Shown piece after piece: positions 17,856 to 28,046 of a DNA stretch of 64,000 nt. A program made the translations under genes and the position numbers. Position 1 is the first letter of the stretch. Every line of letters starts with the position of its first letter. This DNA is from Acidobacteriota bacterium (GTDB lineage Bacteria > Acidobacteriota > Thermoanaerobaculia > Multivoradales > Multivoraceae). The notes under the pieces are model-generated. The model was not told where the DNA came from. It saw nothing but the letters and a program-made list of their open reading frames with translations, and ran no database searches. Location of the stretch: NCBI GenBank assembly GCA_029263415.1, contig JAJCXN010000056.1, forward strand, positions 248,001 through 312,000, given 5' to 3'.

Positions 17856-17892
17856 AAAAAGTGACCGGTGCAACTCCAGAGCTGCACCGGTC
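17856..17892 (-). terminator. Rho-independent terminator of the spondin/CHRD gene
   Basis: A 10-bp stem (GACCGGTGCA at 17863-17872, TGCACCGGTC at 17883-17892) is followed on the minus strand by a run of five T residues (17860-17856), about 40 bp after the CHRD gene stop. Confidence 0.8.
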
Positions 17893-17906
17893 CAGGGGAC
17901 AACAAG

Positions 17907-17924
17907 GCCGGCGTTTTCGCCGGT
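17907..17924 (-). terminator. Second hairpin after the spondin/CHRD gene
   Basis: A 7-bp stem closed by a four-base loop (AAAA on the minus strand) starts 7 bp after the CHRD gene stop and is followed by CTTGTTGT. The T-tract is weak, so it may be an auxiliary hairpin or protect the mRNA end ahead of the stronger terminator next to it. Confidence 0.5.
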
Positions 17925-17930
17925 CGACTT

Positions 17931-19316
17931 CTAGCTGCAGGTGGCGAACGCCTCGACATCTCGGATCAGCTCGAACGGCGTACCATCTTCGCTAGCGTAG
18001 CTCCGAACCGCCCCGGTGATCGTGTCTGTGACGGTGATCTCCACCCCGACATCGGTGAGGCCAGCGATGAACACCCAGACGTAGTTGGTGATCGCGCAAC
18101 CATCCAACACCTTGATATCGAGCTCAACATTGGCTTCATCGAAGAAGGTGAACTGACCGGCGTCGGTGGTTGCAGGAAGAGCCTGAGCCTGACCACCATC
18201 GCCATCAACAGAGTAGGTCGCCGAAACCTGGAACCGACCGCCCATGAGACAAAGGCTCTCGGGACCCGCGAAACAACCCGCTACCTGAGCGCGAACCTCG
18301 CCGCTGGGGTTGTCAGTGCTGTGCACGTTGACATAGAGGTCGCCCGCCAGAAACGCGGCAACGTCATCCGCGGTGACGTCGAAAGTCTGAGAAATCGGCG
18401 ACTCAGCGGAGTCGAACGGGAACAACACGGCACCGTTCGAGCCAACGGCAGCCATATGCACGTGAGCAGCCTGGACATCCTCAACGTTGTGCTCGCAGTT
18501 GAAGGTCACCTGCGTCGCAGTGGAGTTGAGCACGGCGCCACAAGCAGCCGTCGCGTCTGAGCTGACCGGCGGATTCTCCTGAGCCCCTGAACCTGAAAAT
18601 CGAATCGTGGTCCTGGCCGGACGATCGATCGTCACCTTGGCCAAGACGTAGCCCGGATCGATGAACTGACCGCCTGCGCGAAGACCAAGAATCCGACCGC
18701 TAGGAATGTGCCCAGGGTGCACCGTCACAACGCCATTCTCGTCGGTGCCAGTGTTCGCTGCCGACTGTCCCGCAGCGGCAGTGCTGGTTTCGAGTTCGTC
18801 GTTGACTTCGGTGCCTGCGTCGAGGGCCTGGTTACCGAGAATGTAGAAGGTAGTCGGGGTGAAGTTTCCATTGGTATCGAAGACCCGGTGAGCCACCGGA
18901 TTGCCATTAGACACGAACGCGTCGTTCGAAGGAATCACCATGGAGGCGTATGAAAAGTACCGGTGGTAGCTGGGCACCAAGTCAAAGACCTGGGACACAG
19001 TGACTCCAGGAAACAATGGCCCATCTGGTCCGGCCAGAACACCTTGAACCCCCAGCGGTTCTGCAGCGGCGAACTCATCCGAGATGAAGTTTGCCGCGCC
19101 GTCTTCGGCCAAGCGCTCCAGACCATCGGTGACGGCTTCGTTGCGATTGTAGGTATCAAACGCTCCGTCGTGAAATCCGACCCACGGCGGCGTGAGGAAA
19201 ACGCCGTCAGCGGGAGTGGTGGTGGTAATGGTGACGCGCACCTCTTCGGCACCGACCGGCAGAGCCAGCAGCGCGACGACGGCCAATAGTAGGCCAGCGC
19301 GGATTGAAATCTTCAT
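17931..19316 (-). CDS. Secreted protein with spondin-N-like and CHRD domains
   Basis: The start is the ATG at 19316, which has AGAGG upstream and gives a clean signal peptide (MKISIRAGLLLAVVALLALPVGA). The first 200 residues resemble a spondin N-terminal domain (VTITTTTPADGVFLTPPWVGFHDG, then SYASMVIPSNDAFVSN, a pattern common in bacterial spondin-like proteins). A CHRD domain follows (RFSGSGAQENPPVSSDATAACGAV..., AHVHMAAVGSNG, DLYVNVHSTDNPSGEVRAQV). The last 100 residues are an unidentified beta-rich tail. These are extracellular domains usually involved in binding; no catalytic motif is visible. It is transcribed alone, with two hairpins after the stop. Confidence 0.85.
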   Translation of the reverse strand: MKISIRAGLLLAVVALLALPVGAEEVRVTITTTTPADGVFLTPPWVGFHDGAFDTYNRNEAVTDGLERLAEDGAANFISDEFAAAEPLGVQGVLAGPDGPLFPGVTVSQVFDLVPSYHRYFSYASMVIPSNDAFVSNGNPVAHRVFDTNGNFTPTTFYILGNQALDAGTEVNDELETSTAAAGQSAANTGTDENGVVTVHPGHIPSGRILGLRAGGQFIDPGYVLAKVTIDRPARTTIRFSGSGAQENPPVSSDATAACGAVLNSTATQVTFNCEHNVEDVQAAHVHMAAVGSNGAVLFPFDSAESPISQTFDVTADDVAAFLAGDLYVNVHSTDNPSGEVRAQVAGCFAGPESLCLMGGRFQVSATYSVDGDGGQAQALPATTDAGQFTFFDEANVELDIKVLDGCAITNYVWVFIAGLTDVGVEITVTDTITGAVRSYASEDGTPFELIRDVEAFATCS

Positions 19317-19530
19317 GTGAATGCCCTCTTGCAAGAAGTTGGTGGGAGCCCCACGATTGCCACTCACCGAATGAGTTGGCGCGGAACTGCACAACATTCC
19401 GGTTCTCCCTACGAGGGAGATTTCACAGAAGGATCACGAAACCATCACACTTCAGATCGGAGCAAACCAATTCGCTGTTCGAGCAAACCGAGATCTGCCT
19501 ACCCTGCCGTCCTGTCCGCCATGCTCACTT

Positions 19531-19560
19531 CCTTGTGAGCCTCGATCGCAGCTCACAAGG
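19531..19560 (-). terminator. Possible terminator hairpin after pbpC
   Basis: A perfect 10-bp inverted repeat (CCTTGTGAGC / GCTCACAAGG) with a 10-nt spacer lies 20 bp beyond the pbpC stop on the minus strand. No T-tract follows, so this may stabilise the transcript end or need Rho. The rest of 19317-19579 holds nothing else that I recognise. Confidence 0.45.
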
Positions 19561-19579
19561 CCTCGCGTTTCGCAGTTCG

Positions 19580-22006
19580 TTAGGGCGCACGAACGGAAGA
19601 TCGAGTGACTGATCTTGACGGTCCCCGAGACGAGGACCGACCCGACAGCACGTCAAACTCGCGCCGAACCTCGCCGCCGCTCTGGGTGACCGCATAGACC
19701 TCGTGGTGTCCTAGGACGGGACGCCACCAGACCTCTTGCCCTGCATCTGCTCGTGTCAGCAGGCGCCCGTCCATGAACCAAGTCACCTCGCCAGAGCCGC
19801 CCGCCAGGCGCAGCGGCAGTTCCTGTTCCGAGGCAGAGATGCCGGGGATCAGCACCACCGCAGCATCTGGTGACGGTGATAAGAGCCTCAGTCGAGAAGC
19901 AGCAAGACGCGCAGGCCTACTACGGCACTCTGGAGCGACCGGCGGCAGCTCAGGAAGCCGAGCGCCACGCTGTTCATAGAGGCGTCTTACGGCGTCGGGC
20001 CAGACCCTGAAGACGCGCTGCTCAACCTGTCGACCAGTTCGACACCCAGGCAGAACCGCGTGCCCGGTGGCACGGTCGATGTCCCGCCTGGTGTGCAGCG
20101 GACAACGGCGGGTAGCTACCGAGGTCCGCGGCGCAAGCGCCTGCTTCTTGAGCGGGCAGAAAGTATTCGGCAGGTGACCGGACCAGGCGCAGACTTCGAC
20201 AGTATTCAGTTCTTGTGGCCACTCTTGACGGCTCTGAGCGGTGGGGGTTCGCCCTTCCGCCGCCTCGAGGACATCGAAGAGAATCGGGCCAGCTGCCTGC
20301 GCTCCAACCAGATCAAAGGCAGAAGTTGCATCGAGATTGCCAAGCCAAACCACCGCGGTGTAGTTCGGGCCTGAGCCAACCGCCCAGGCATCCCGATGGC
20401 CGTAGCTGGTGCCTGTCTTCCAATGGATCGGGAAGCCAGTGTGAGTGGTCGCACCATAACGATCTGGAAAATCCGGCCGGTCGCGTTTGCTCAGGGCCTT
20501 GCGGGTCAGAAATGCGGCCGCAGGACCATACAACTCCTGCTCGGGCATGGTGCCACCGCTCGGATCGCGGACGATGTGCAGTGGCGCATCACGACCGTCG
20601 TTGGCCAAGGAGACGTAGAGCCTCGCCATCTCAAGGGGAGTCATCTCCAGCGCGCCGATTGCGGCAGACAATCCATAGTGCCCCTCTCTGTCTACTAGAG
20701 ACCGCACCCCAGCGCTGCTGAGGGCTTCGAGAAAAGGAGCCATGCCGACTTGCGACAACAACCGAACAAACGGGATATTGAGCGACAGCGACAACGCTTC
20801 TTCGAGCCGAATCAAACCAACAAAAGAGCCGTCGTAGTTGTCGGGCGAATAGTCGCCATAGTAGACGGGAGCATCGACCACCAGATGGTCGGGCAATGCA
20901 ACACCGCGATCAATGCCGAGCGCGTAGATCAAGGGTTTGAGTGCCGAACCCGTCGAACGCGCTACGTTGAAACCAGCAAGCTGGCCTCCGTGCTCGCGGT
21001 CCCAGAAGTCGAAGTTGCCCACCAGCGCTTGAACAGCGCGGTTCTGATGGTCGACTAATACTACCGACGCATTGTGAATGCCTACCTGTCGTAGCGGATC
21101 ACGCGCCGACGCGAGGATGTCCTCGGCGGTCTCTTGAAGGCCTCGGTTGAGCGTCGTTGAGATGGTGGACCGTTCACCACTGGAGGATTGGTCGCGCAAC
21201 CAGAAGGCGGCATGAGCGGCCGATCTCGGCAGGGTCCGCAAGCGGGCTGGAACGGCGGCCGTATCGGCGAAGCTGGCCTCGTTCGAGGCAAACACGCCTT
21301 CGCGCTCCAACCAAGAACCGATCCGCTGACGAGCCTCGCGTAGGCGTTGTGTATTGCGGACACTCGGGTACCGTCTCGAAGGACTCTGTGGCACTGCTAA
21401 TAGCGTAGCGATCTCCGCTGGCGAAAGCGCCTCAGGACCGTGCCCAAAATAGCTCCAACTGGCTGCAACCACACCTTCGACGTTGCGACCATACGGCGCA
21501 AAGGTCAGATAAGCCTCGAGGATCTCTTGCTTGCTGAGTCGGGCCTCGATCTGAAGGGCACGCAGCACTTCGAGCAGTTTGGAACGCACCGTCCTCGGTC
21601 TTGGTTCGAGAACGCGCACCAACTGTAGAGTCAGCGTCGACGCACCTGAGACCACCTCACCCTGCCGTGCGTTGAGCACCAGCGCCCGCGCGATCGCCAG
21701 CGGGTCGATGCCGGGGTGCCAGCGAAAGCGCTTGTCTTCAAAGCGCACCAACGCGTCGACGTAGTGCCCTGACACTGCGTCAGTGGTGGCAGGAACACGG
21801 AACTTGTCGTCTGCTGAAAGAAACACAAAGGCAGGTGTCTGATCGGCGAACAACACCTCAAGCGAACCGGACTCCTTGAGCCGCTGCGGAAGAGCTGGCA
21901 CAAACAAGACCACCAGCCAAGTAGCTTCTACCAGCAACAGAGCTAGTGCGGCCCACCGAAGGCCGCGCCAGGACGCTCCGGGCGCTGGTAGCAAACGTTT
22001 CGTCAT
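19580..22006 (-). CDS. pbpC: Penicillin-binding protein 1C (bifunctional)
   Basis: This 808-residue protein has an N-terminal membrane anchor (LALLLVEATWLVVLFVPAL). A GT51 glycosyltransferase domain follows (RFEDKRFRWHPGIDPLAIARA, SGASTLTLQLVR). A transpeptidase domain comes next: the serine nucleophile and lysine are in STGSALKP, then SLN in LSLSLNIP, and KTGTS. The C-terminus (about 690-800) is the beta-sandwich typical of PBP1C. The gene starts 7 bp after the alpha-2-macroglobulin stop, the standard bacterial pairing. The macroglobulin is thought to trap proteases while PBP1C repairs the wall. The order and domain set are complete. Confidence 0.93.
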   Translation of the reverse strand: MTKRLLPAPGASWRGLRWAALALLLVEATWLVVLFVPALPQRLKESGSLEVLFADQTPAFVFLSADDKFRVPATTDAVSGHYVDALVRFEDKRFRWHPGIDPLAIARALVLNARQGEVVSGASTLTLQLVRVLEPRPRTVRSKLLEVLRALQIEARLSKQEILEAYLTFAPYGRNVEGVVAASWSYFGHGPEALSPAEIATLLAVPQSPSRRYPSVRNTQRLREARQRIGSWLEREGVFASNEASFADTAAVPARLRTLPRSAAHAAFWLRDQSSSGERSTISTTLNRGLQETAEDILASARDPLRQVGIHNASVVLVDHQNRAVQALVGNFDFWDREHGGQLAGFNVARSTGSALKPLIYALGIDRGVALPDHLVVDAPVYYGDYSPDNYDGSFVGLIRLEEALSLSLNIPFVRLLSQVGMAPFLEALSSAGVRSLVDREGHYGLSAAIGALEMTPLEMARLYVSLANDGRDAPLHIVRDPSGGTMPEQELYGPAAAFLTRKALSKRDRPDFPDRYGATTHTGFPIHWKTGTSYGHRDAWAVGSGPNYTAVVWLGNLDATSAFDLVGAQAAGPILFDVLEAAEGRTPTAQSRQEWPQELNTVEVCAWSGHLPNTFCPLKKQALAPRTSVATRRCPLHTRRDIDRATGHAVLPGCRTGRQVEQRVFRVWPDAVRRLYEQRGARLPELPPVAPECRSRPARLAASRLRLLSPSPDAAVVLIPGISASEQELPLRLAGGSGEVTWFMDGRLLTRADAGQEVWWRPVLGHHEVYAVTQSGGEVRREFDVLSGRSSSRGPSRSVTRSSVRAP

Positions 22007-22013
22007 GGCGCGC

Positions 22014-25000
22014 CTAGCGTCCAGCAGGGGCCGCCGGGGCGCGCGTTACCGTCATGCTTGAAGCAGCCGCTCGCGACCACACGTCTGGGTTGTACATCGC
22101 CTCCACAGAGGGCATCGGAATGGTGAACTGGCCAGCCGCGGTGGCTCGAGCTGCGTAGACGATCAGCACGGTTTGGCGGCGCTCCAATGGACCGAATGCC
22201 TCGATGCGATCGTCGCGGATCTCGAGGTGATCCACAGCCCACAGTCGATCCTGATCGAGCCAGGGCACGCCGCTGCCATCACCGCCGCGGCCAAGTCGCG
22301 GGTTTTCAATCTCGAGCCCAGCAGGAACCCGATCAGTCAACGCCAGGTTGGTCACTGTCTCGCCAGTGCGATTGCGGATTTCGAGTTCCACCGTCACCAC
22401 CTCACCGAGGGCGACGGTTTCGGAGGAAGGATCGAACAGGGCCCCGCTGGCTCGTCTGAAACGTCGTTCCAGAGTTAGGCCGGAACTGCCCGGCCCAGGC
22501 TGGTCGGCACCAGAGCGCACCCCAAAGCTCGAGACTTGCAAGTACAGCTGGGTTTCTGCGAGCCCATTCGAACCAAGGCCCGGAACCCGAACCTCGACGT
22601 TTCGACGTTGGCTCGCACGGGGCACCGTCCACGACCAGTTGTTGGCAGCTGCCTGGCCCGCGCCACCCGCTGACTCGGTCCCCTCGCTTGACACGTTCGC
22701 CACGCTGCTCACTGCTGCCGCTACCTGCTCCTGACGAACACCGTCCACCCAGAGTTCAGGAGCAACCGCGGCGCCTGTCGTTGCAGTCTGCGAGCCACGG
22801 GAGTACTTGGCCAATCCAGTGAGGCCCCACACCAGGTCTTGGGTGGTATAGCTGCGACTCTGCCCGCGCAACGCCGACGCAATGGTCTGCGCCAGGGATT
22901 CAAACGGGCTGGTTCCGATTGCTGCACCTTCGTTGCCAAAGAGATCGACAGCCACTGAGAGCATCAAGCCGCGGCGACGACGATCTGAGTAGAAACTCCA
23001 ACCATAGTTGCGCGAGGTAGCCAGCTCAGGGTTCGAAGGCCGACGCAGGTCGGCTTCGAACCGATGGTCGCCCGCCAGGTACAGCGCCGCTTGCAGAAGG
23101 TACCGCTCCTCAAGGTACTGACCTTCGCCGAACTCTCGGTAGCGGTCCTCTTGACTGGAACGGTTCTGGTGCATGGTCCAGCGTCGTTCGAGCGCCTCGA
23201 TCTCCTTAAGCACTAAGCCTTGCTTGCCACGCTCCGCCTTAGCCAGTACGTAGTGCATGAAGGCTACGCCGTTGTCGCTATAGCCGTCTCGCAGACGATT
23301 TCCAGAGGATGCCGCCTCGCGCTCCATCCAAGCTAACACCTGGTCGAGGCGTTCCTGCGGCACGTCAAATCGCTGGGCAGCTGCATCGAGTAGAAAGTCA
23401 GTCGCGTAGGCAGAAGCCCAATAGGCCGGCCGAGATGAACCGGGCCAGTAGCCAAAGCCGCCCTCCGGGGTCTGCATGCTGAACAGCCGATCGACCCCTT
23501 GCTGAACCAAACCGTCTACGTCGGGACCGGTGCTCTGCCCCGCCCGAGCAGAGCCCGCACCAGCAGTACCAGCCCGCACTAAGGCTCCGGCTTCTCCTAC
23601 GAAGGGCAGCAACTCGCGCAAAGACAGCAGCGGTCGCGTGGAGGACGTGGTCTGCTCCAAGCACCCGTACGGGTAACGGATCAGGTAGCCCATGTGCTCA
23701 TACACATCGGCGAAGCGATTAAGCCCTAGCCAGAACGTGGTGGTTTCAGAACCCGGCTCCCAGCCACTGAGCCCCTCTGTGACCTCAGTCCGGGCTGACC
23801 CGATTCCGGCGAGCACCAGTCGCTCTGTGCGCCGCACTCGAGGACCGGCCGGTTGCAACGGCACGTCCAACGTCTCGGTGGAAACTAGATCCCCCGCGAC
23901 CGCACGTACGCGCAACCGCACCGCACCCGAACTCGAAGAACTGCGCAGGAGAAAGCGAACCGGAACTCCTGCATCTGGATCAATGGTCACTGTCATGGTG
24001 CTGTCGCTGAGTATCTCGACGGCGTCACTCGGACTCGAATCCAAACCGTCAACGCCGATCTCGACCGTCACCTGCTGCTTGCTGCCAGACAGGTTGGTGA
24101 CAAACGCAGGAACTTCGACGGCATCGCCCTTGATCAGGAATCGCGGCAAGGTCGTCTGGAGCACCAGCGGATCGCGCACCAAGACGCGGCCCAAGGCACG
24201 GCCCACCCGCTCATCACCGGCGCTGACCACCATCACCCGTAAGGCACCACGGTACTCAGGAACGTTGAAGGTCACCTCCAGCTTGCCGTCAGCCGGCACC
24301 TCCCGAACGCCAGACCACAGAGCGACCGGCCGCACCGGCGCCACTCGTCCGGCTCCGTTCGCCTGCTGATCGCCGCCAGTTGCCGACGCCGGATCCTCAA
24401 GTTGGGCCATGGTCCAGCCAACGGTCTCGAAAGTCTCGACACCCAAAGCGCGTCTCGGAAAGATCTCGGCCAATGGATCGGGGGCCTTGTACTGGGTCAA
24501 CGAGAGGATGCCTTCATCGACTGCCGCCACGCTGACAAAGCGTGCCTTCTCTCGACGACCTTGTCGTCCAAGATCAACCGTCACTCGTAGCGGAGAATTC
24601 GAGCGCACCTCCGAGGGCACCTCGATCGCAGTGGCCAACTCGTACTGCTCAGCGGCAACTCGAACTGTGCTCACCCCTAGGGCTCGATCGGGCAGGAAAG
24701 CCTCTTCCGATTCGAGATGAGGGTCCTTGACCACAAACGCATTGACGTAGACGTTTGGAACATAACCACTCGGGTGATGGGTAGTCAACGATCGTCGCTC
24801 AAGCCGGGTACGCCAGACGTTCTTGCCCGCATCGACATCGATCCACTCGCTCGCCAAGACCTCATTCGTCTCGATGGAGAGCAGCGCACGTCCCTTGAAT
24901 GGCGCCGTGAACGCAACCTCGAACCGTTTACCGGCTCGGATTTCTTCCGGTACCTCGAGGGCAATCCAGCGAGCTCGACCCGGCCGCGGTGTGACGTCTT

Positions 25001-28000
25001 GCTGCGACTCACGCGGCGCCCAATAGTAGTAGCGCTGCTTGCTTTCGACGAACAACTCTGTAGCGGCAAACGCCGAGCTCTGCTGCGTGTCGCCCTTTGC
25101 CCGAATCAAGTACCCGGACGCGGCGCGTCCGACGGTGAACTCGGCCTGGAATCGACCGTCCTCGATTGACACCTCACGCTCTTCTTCAACCACGGGTCGT
25201 CGGTAGGACCGGTAGACGTCGTGCCCAACATCGGGATCGTAGAAGCGGCCCCACTGCCGCTCCAACCGAACGAACTCGAGCGCGAGCTGGGGAACGCTGG
25301 TCACGGTCTGACCTTCCCAGTCCACCACCGCTCCCTCGATTGCCACCGTGTCGCCAACCCCTGCCTTGGCCGTCCCGGTCTTAAGGCCCACATAGAGGAG
25401 CGCAGGGTGCACCAAGACTTCGGCACGCCCGACGGTTGCTCGTCCGCTGCCTGCCTCACTCACAGCAGCGCGCAAAACAGCCTTGGCCGTGCCCTCCATT
25501 TGACCCGCAGCTGCACCGGTTGGGCACGTCAGCTGAACCACACCATCACGATCCAGCTGCCCGTTCACCTCACCGAGCTGTAGCGGACGGGCCGAATCGG
25601 TGTCGTCTTGCCAGGGTCCGTAGGTGAACTCGGCGTTGTTACTGGGCGTGAAGGTGACCGGTTGCAACTCGCATCCCAGCTGTACGCTGGCTCCAACAGG
25701 AGTCCCACCGAACAAGTAGCGCGCATCGACCTGCGCGCTGACCGCATCCTTGGCAAGAGAGTTCGCATCGGAGGCCGACACAGTTACCTCTAAGCGCTCC
25801 GGTACAAACTCCTCAACCTGGAAGCGTTCGCGCGCCACCACCTTCTTGGCGACCTCGATCACTGCGTCGTAGCGACCGGTGGTGGCGAAGTCAGCGAAGC
25901 CAACGTCGTCGGTGATGAAGCCCGCACTGTTGGTGTTCAACAGCCGTTCGCGCATCAACTTGCCACGCGGATCAAACACCTTGAGCGCAACCGGAACCGA
26001 CTCGGCCAAACCACTGCCGTCACGATTGCGGAGGATGGCTGCGATGTGTGCGGTCTCGCCTGGCCGGTAGACCCCGCGTTCGGTGTAGAGAGCGGCTGCG
26101 TAGCCGGCGCCACCTGCTGTTTGCTGGTACGGCAGGCCCGCGACACGCGCCTCTTGAACCTCAGCGCGCAGCTCGTCAAACGCGAGATAGGTGAAGTCGT
26201 CATCCTTGGTTGCGGTGACAACGAAGGGCGGGGCTGGATCAACAGCCTGTTCGATGGCCATGGTGCAACCACCGTCGCGATCGGTCAGACAACTTGCGAG
26301 CACCTGCCCGTTGCGCCTGAGAACCCGAACATCCACACCGAGCAGCCCGTCAAGCGAGTCCGCATCGAGCGCCCACACCGCTACTCCCGAGCCCCATTCC
26401 CGTTGGTCACCGGAGGCTGCTGCGGCTAAGCCGGTGCGCTTCGCGACCAGCACCATGTCGGTCAGCAGAACCCTCGAGGTCGCGCTGACATTCGCCCCGC
26501 TCACACTCACCTGCAGTAGCCCCCTACCGTCGGCAGGCACCAGCTGAGCAGCATCCAACGGCGTCGAGGCAAAACTATCGAGCGCGCCATCCAGGTTCAA
26601 GGTTGACTGACTCACCAGCCGACTATTGCTTTCATCGGTGCGTTCGTTGTTTGTGCCCAACCAAAAGGCCAGGTTCTCCACCGGAACCTGCCGAACCTCG
26701 AGGTTCGCGCGCGCCAGGTTCAAGTGGCGCAGGCTCAATGCCTGCCAAGCGCTCTTGGTCAGGTATCGACCCTGCCCCGAGAACTGGAGCTGCGGGGATC
26801 GAGCGGGAACGCTTAGATCGAGCTCGGTGGTCGTGCGTGAAACGCCTCCGTCGATCGAGCGAAGTCCGGCCTCGAAGCGAACGCGATAGGTCCCGCGCTC
26901 GAAGTCGCCAAGTAATCGGAAGCCACCGCTGGAAGCGACGATCTGAACATCCACGGGCGGGTCGATGTTGACGCTCACACTTGAAGGTTTAGCGAGCTCG
27001 CAGCGGGACGAAACCCGCCAACTCTGTGACGTCTTTGGGTCCCAATGCCAGCGGCGACCTCCAGCTGCGCTGTCGTCACAGACCACTTCAATGTGAAACC
27101 CGGACGGTCCCTCATCGAGGTAGACACTCTTGATCTCGAATGGCTCCTCTCCAGGAAACGCGATCTCGACAGCCGGAGCGCCAGCGTCAGCGCCACCGCG
27201 CTCGAGCACTAGCCGTTGACCGCCCACCACACCTTCTCCGGTGATCCGGAGCAATACTTCATTGGTCGGATCCTCAGACATCACCGTCACTCTAGGGCGA
27301 CTTGTGGCGTGCCCTTTGCTATTGAGAAGTGACCATCGCAAGCTCCTCGCGGCTGCCCGCGGCTCGACCGCGCCCGTATACAGCAATGCCACTTCAGCGC
27401 TCTTGCGATCGGGGTCGAAGCGGCGCAAGACCACGCGACTGAACCCGGCAGCCGGGGTCTGGAAACTGAAGGCCCAGTCTCCCCGCTCGATCTCACCAGT
27501 GTCCGCACTCAGGGTGCCAGCCACAGTGTCGATCGACGTCAACTGCACCTGGTAACGGGTCGCCGAGGCGAAGGCTGCGGACGGCGTGAAGACCAAACTG
27601 GCCGCATCAACGAAGCGTATTCGACCCGGCACTTCGGGCTGCCAGGTGAGTTCGACCAAGCCCGCGGCATCTGCGCCAACGCGACTCGCGGTCACTACTG
27701 CCCGCGAGAAGCTAATCGCCACTTCACTCACTGCGCCGTCGATGCCGAGCGCCGTAAAGCGCGGCTCAAGATTACTCGCCGTCAACCGCTCAGCAACCAG
27801 AGAGTCGGCGCTAGGCGCCGCCACATCGACCGCGGTCTCAGTTTGATTCGAAGTGGAATCAGCACACCCGACGCCCAGTAGAACAACAGCGAGAACGAAA
27901 TAGCGAATCCGAAGCGAAAGCTTGGGGCCGGAAGAACGTCCTATGAGTAGGGGCCATGATCTGCGTCTTAGATTTGCCTGGTCCAGCTCCTTGGATCTTG

Positions 28001-28034
28001 CTCTTCCGCTTGTCTTTCGGCTCCGTCGCTCCAT
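22014..28034 (-). CDS. Bacterial alpha-2-macroglobulin (lipoprotein protease inhibitor)
   Basis: This 2006-residue protein contains macroglobulin domains, a central ANATO-less alpha-2-macroglobulin core and the thioester motif CLEQ, with the reactive Cys at residue 1458. A helical thioester-domain region follows. The N-terminus is unusual: about 45 polar, basic residues (MERRSRKTSGRARS...) precede the hydrophobic stretch and the lipobox LLGVGC. The ATG at 28034 is supported by AAGGAG 6 bp upstream, so the long n-region is probably real. Such proteins sit in the periplasm at the inner membrane and trap attacking proteases. The gene is followed 7 bp later by pbpC, the usual partner. TTGACA at 28145-28140 on the minus strand is a possible -35 element, but no good -10 follows. 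Confidence 0.93.
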   Translation of the reverse strand: MERRSRKTSGRARSKELDQANLRRRSWPLLIGRSSGPKLSLRIRYFVLAVVLLGVGCADSTSNQTETAVDVAAPSADSLVAERLTASNLEPRFTALGIDGAVSEVAISFSRAVVTASRVGADAAGLVELTWQPEVPGRIRFVDAASLVFTPSAAFASATRYQVQLTSIDTVAGTLSADTGEIERGDWAFSFQTPAAGFSRVVLRRFDPDRKSAEVALLYTGAVEPRAAARSLRWSLLNSKGHATSRPRVTVMSEDPTNEVLLRITGEGVVGGQRLVLERGGADAGAPAVEIAFPGEEPFEIKSVYLDEGPSGFHIEVVCDDSAAGGRRWHWDPKTSQSWRVSSRCELAKPSSVSVNIDPPVDVQIVASSGGFRLLGDFERGTYRVRFEAGLRSIDGGVSRTTTELDLSVPARSPQLQFSGQGRYLTKSAWQALSLRHLNLARANLEVRQVPVENLAFWLGTNNERTDESNSRLVSQSTLNLDGALDSFASTPLDAAQLVPADGRGLLQVSVSGANVSATSRVLLTDMVLVAKRTGLAAAASGDQREWGSGVAVWALDADSLDGLLGVDVRVLRRNGQVLASCLTDRDGGCTMAIEQAVDPAPPFVVTATKDDDFTYLAFDELRAEVQEARVAGLPYQQTAGGAGYAAALYTERGVYRPGETAHIAAILRNRDGSGLAESVPVALKVFDPRGKLMRERLLNTNSAGFITDDVGFADFATTGRYDAVIEVAKKVVARERFQVEEFVPERLEVTVSASDANSLAKDAVSAQVDARYLFGGTPVGASVQLGCELQPVTFTPSNNAEFTYGPWQDDTDSARPLQLGEVNGQLDRDGVVQLTCPTGAAAGQMEGTAKAVLRAAVSEAGSGRATVGRAEVLVHPALLYVGLKTGTAKAGVGDTVAIEGAVVDWEGQTVTSVPQLALEFVRLERQWGRFYDPDVGHDVYRSYRRPVVEEEREVSIEDGRFQAEFTVGRAASGYLIRAKGDTQQSSAFAATELFVESKQRYYYWAPRESQQDVTPRPGRARWIALEVPEEIRAGKRFEVAFTAPFKGRALLSIETNEVLASEWIDVDAGKNVWRTRLERRSLTTHHPSGYVPNVYVNAFVVKDPHLESEEAFLPDRALGVSTVRVAAEQYELATAIEVPSEVRSNSPLRVTVDLGRQGRREKARFVSVAAVDEGILSLTQYKAPDPLAEIFPRRALGVETFETVGWTMAQLEDPASATGGDQQANGAGRVAPVRPVALWSGVREVPADGKLEVTFNVPEYRGALRVMVVSAGDERVGRALGRVLVRDPLVLQTTLPRFLIKGDAVEVPAFVTNLSGSKQQVTVEIGVDGLDSSPSDAVEILSDSTMTVTIDPDAGVPVRFLLRSSSSSGAVRLRVRAVAGDLVSTETLDVPLQPAGPRVRRTERLVLAGIGSARTEVTEGLSGWEPGSETTTFWLGLNRFADVYEHMGYLIRYPYGCLEQTTSSTRPLLSLRELLPFVGEAGALVRAGTAGAGSARAGQSTGPDVDGLVQQGVDRLFSMQTPEGGFGYWPGSSRPAYWASAYATDFLLDAAAQRFDVPQERLDQVLAWMEREAASSGNRLRDGYSDNGVAFMHYVLAKAERGKQGLVLKEIEALERRWTMHQNRSSQEDRYREFGEGQYLEERYLLQAALYLAGDHRFEADLRRPSNPELATSRNYGWSFYSDRRRRGLMLSVAVDLFGNEGAAIGTSPFESLAQTIASALRGQSRSYTTQDLVWGLTGLAKYSRGSQTATTGAAVAPELWVDGVRQEQVAAAVSSVANVSSEGTESAGGAGQAAANNWSWTVPRASQRRNVEVRVPGLGSNGLAETQLYLQVSSFGVRSGADQPGPGSSGLTLERRFRRASGALFDPSSETVALGEVVTVELEIRNRTGETVTNLALTDRVPAGLEIENPRLGRGGDGSGVPWLDQDRLWAVDHLEIRDDRIEAFGPLERRQTVLIVYAARATAAGQFTIPMPSVEAMYNPDVWSRAAASSMTVTRAPAAPAGR

Positions 28035-28040
28035 TCAGTT

Positions 28041-28046
28041 CTCCTT
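28041..28046 (-). promoter_or_regulatory. Ribosome-binding site of the alpha-2-macroglobulin gene
   Basis: AAGGAG on the minus strand, 6 bp before the ATG at 28034. It decides the start codon and hence the long basic n-region of the signal peptide. Confidence 0.8.
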
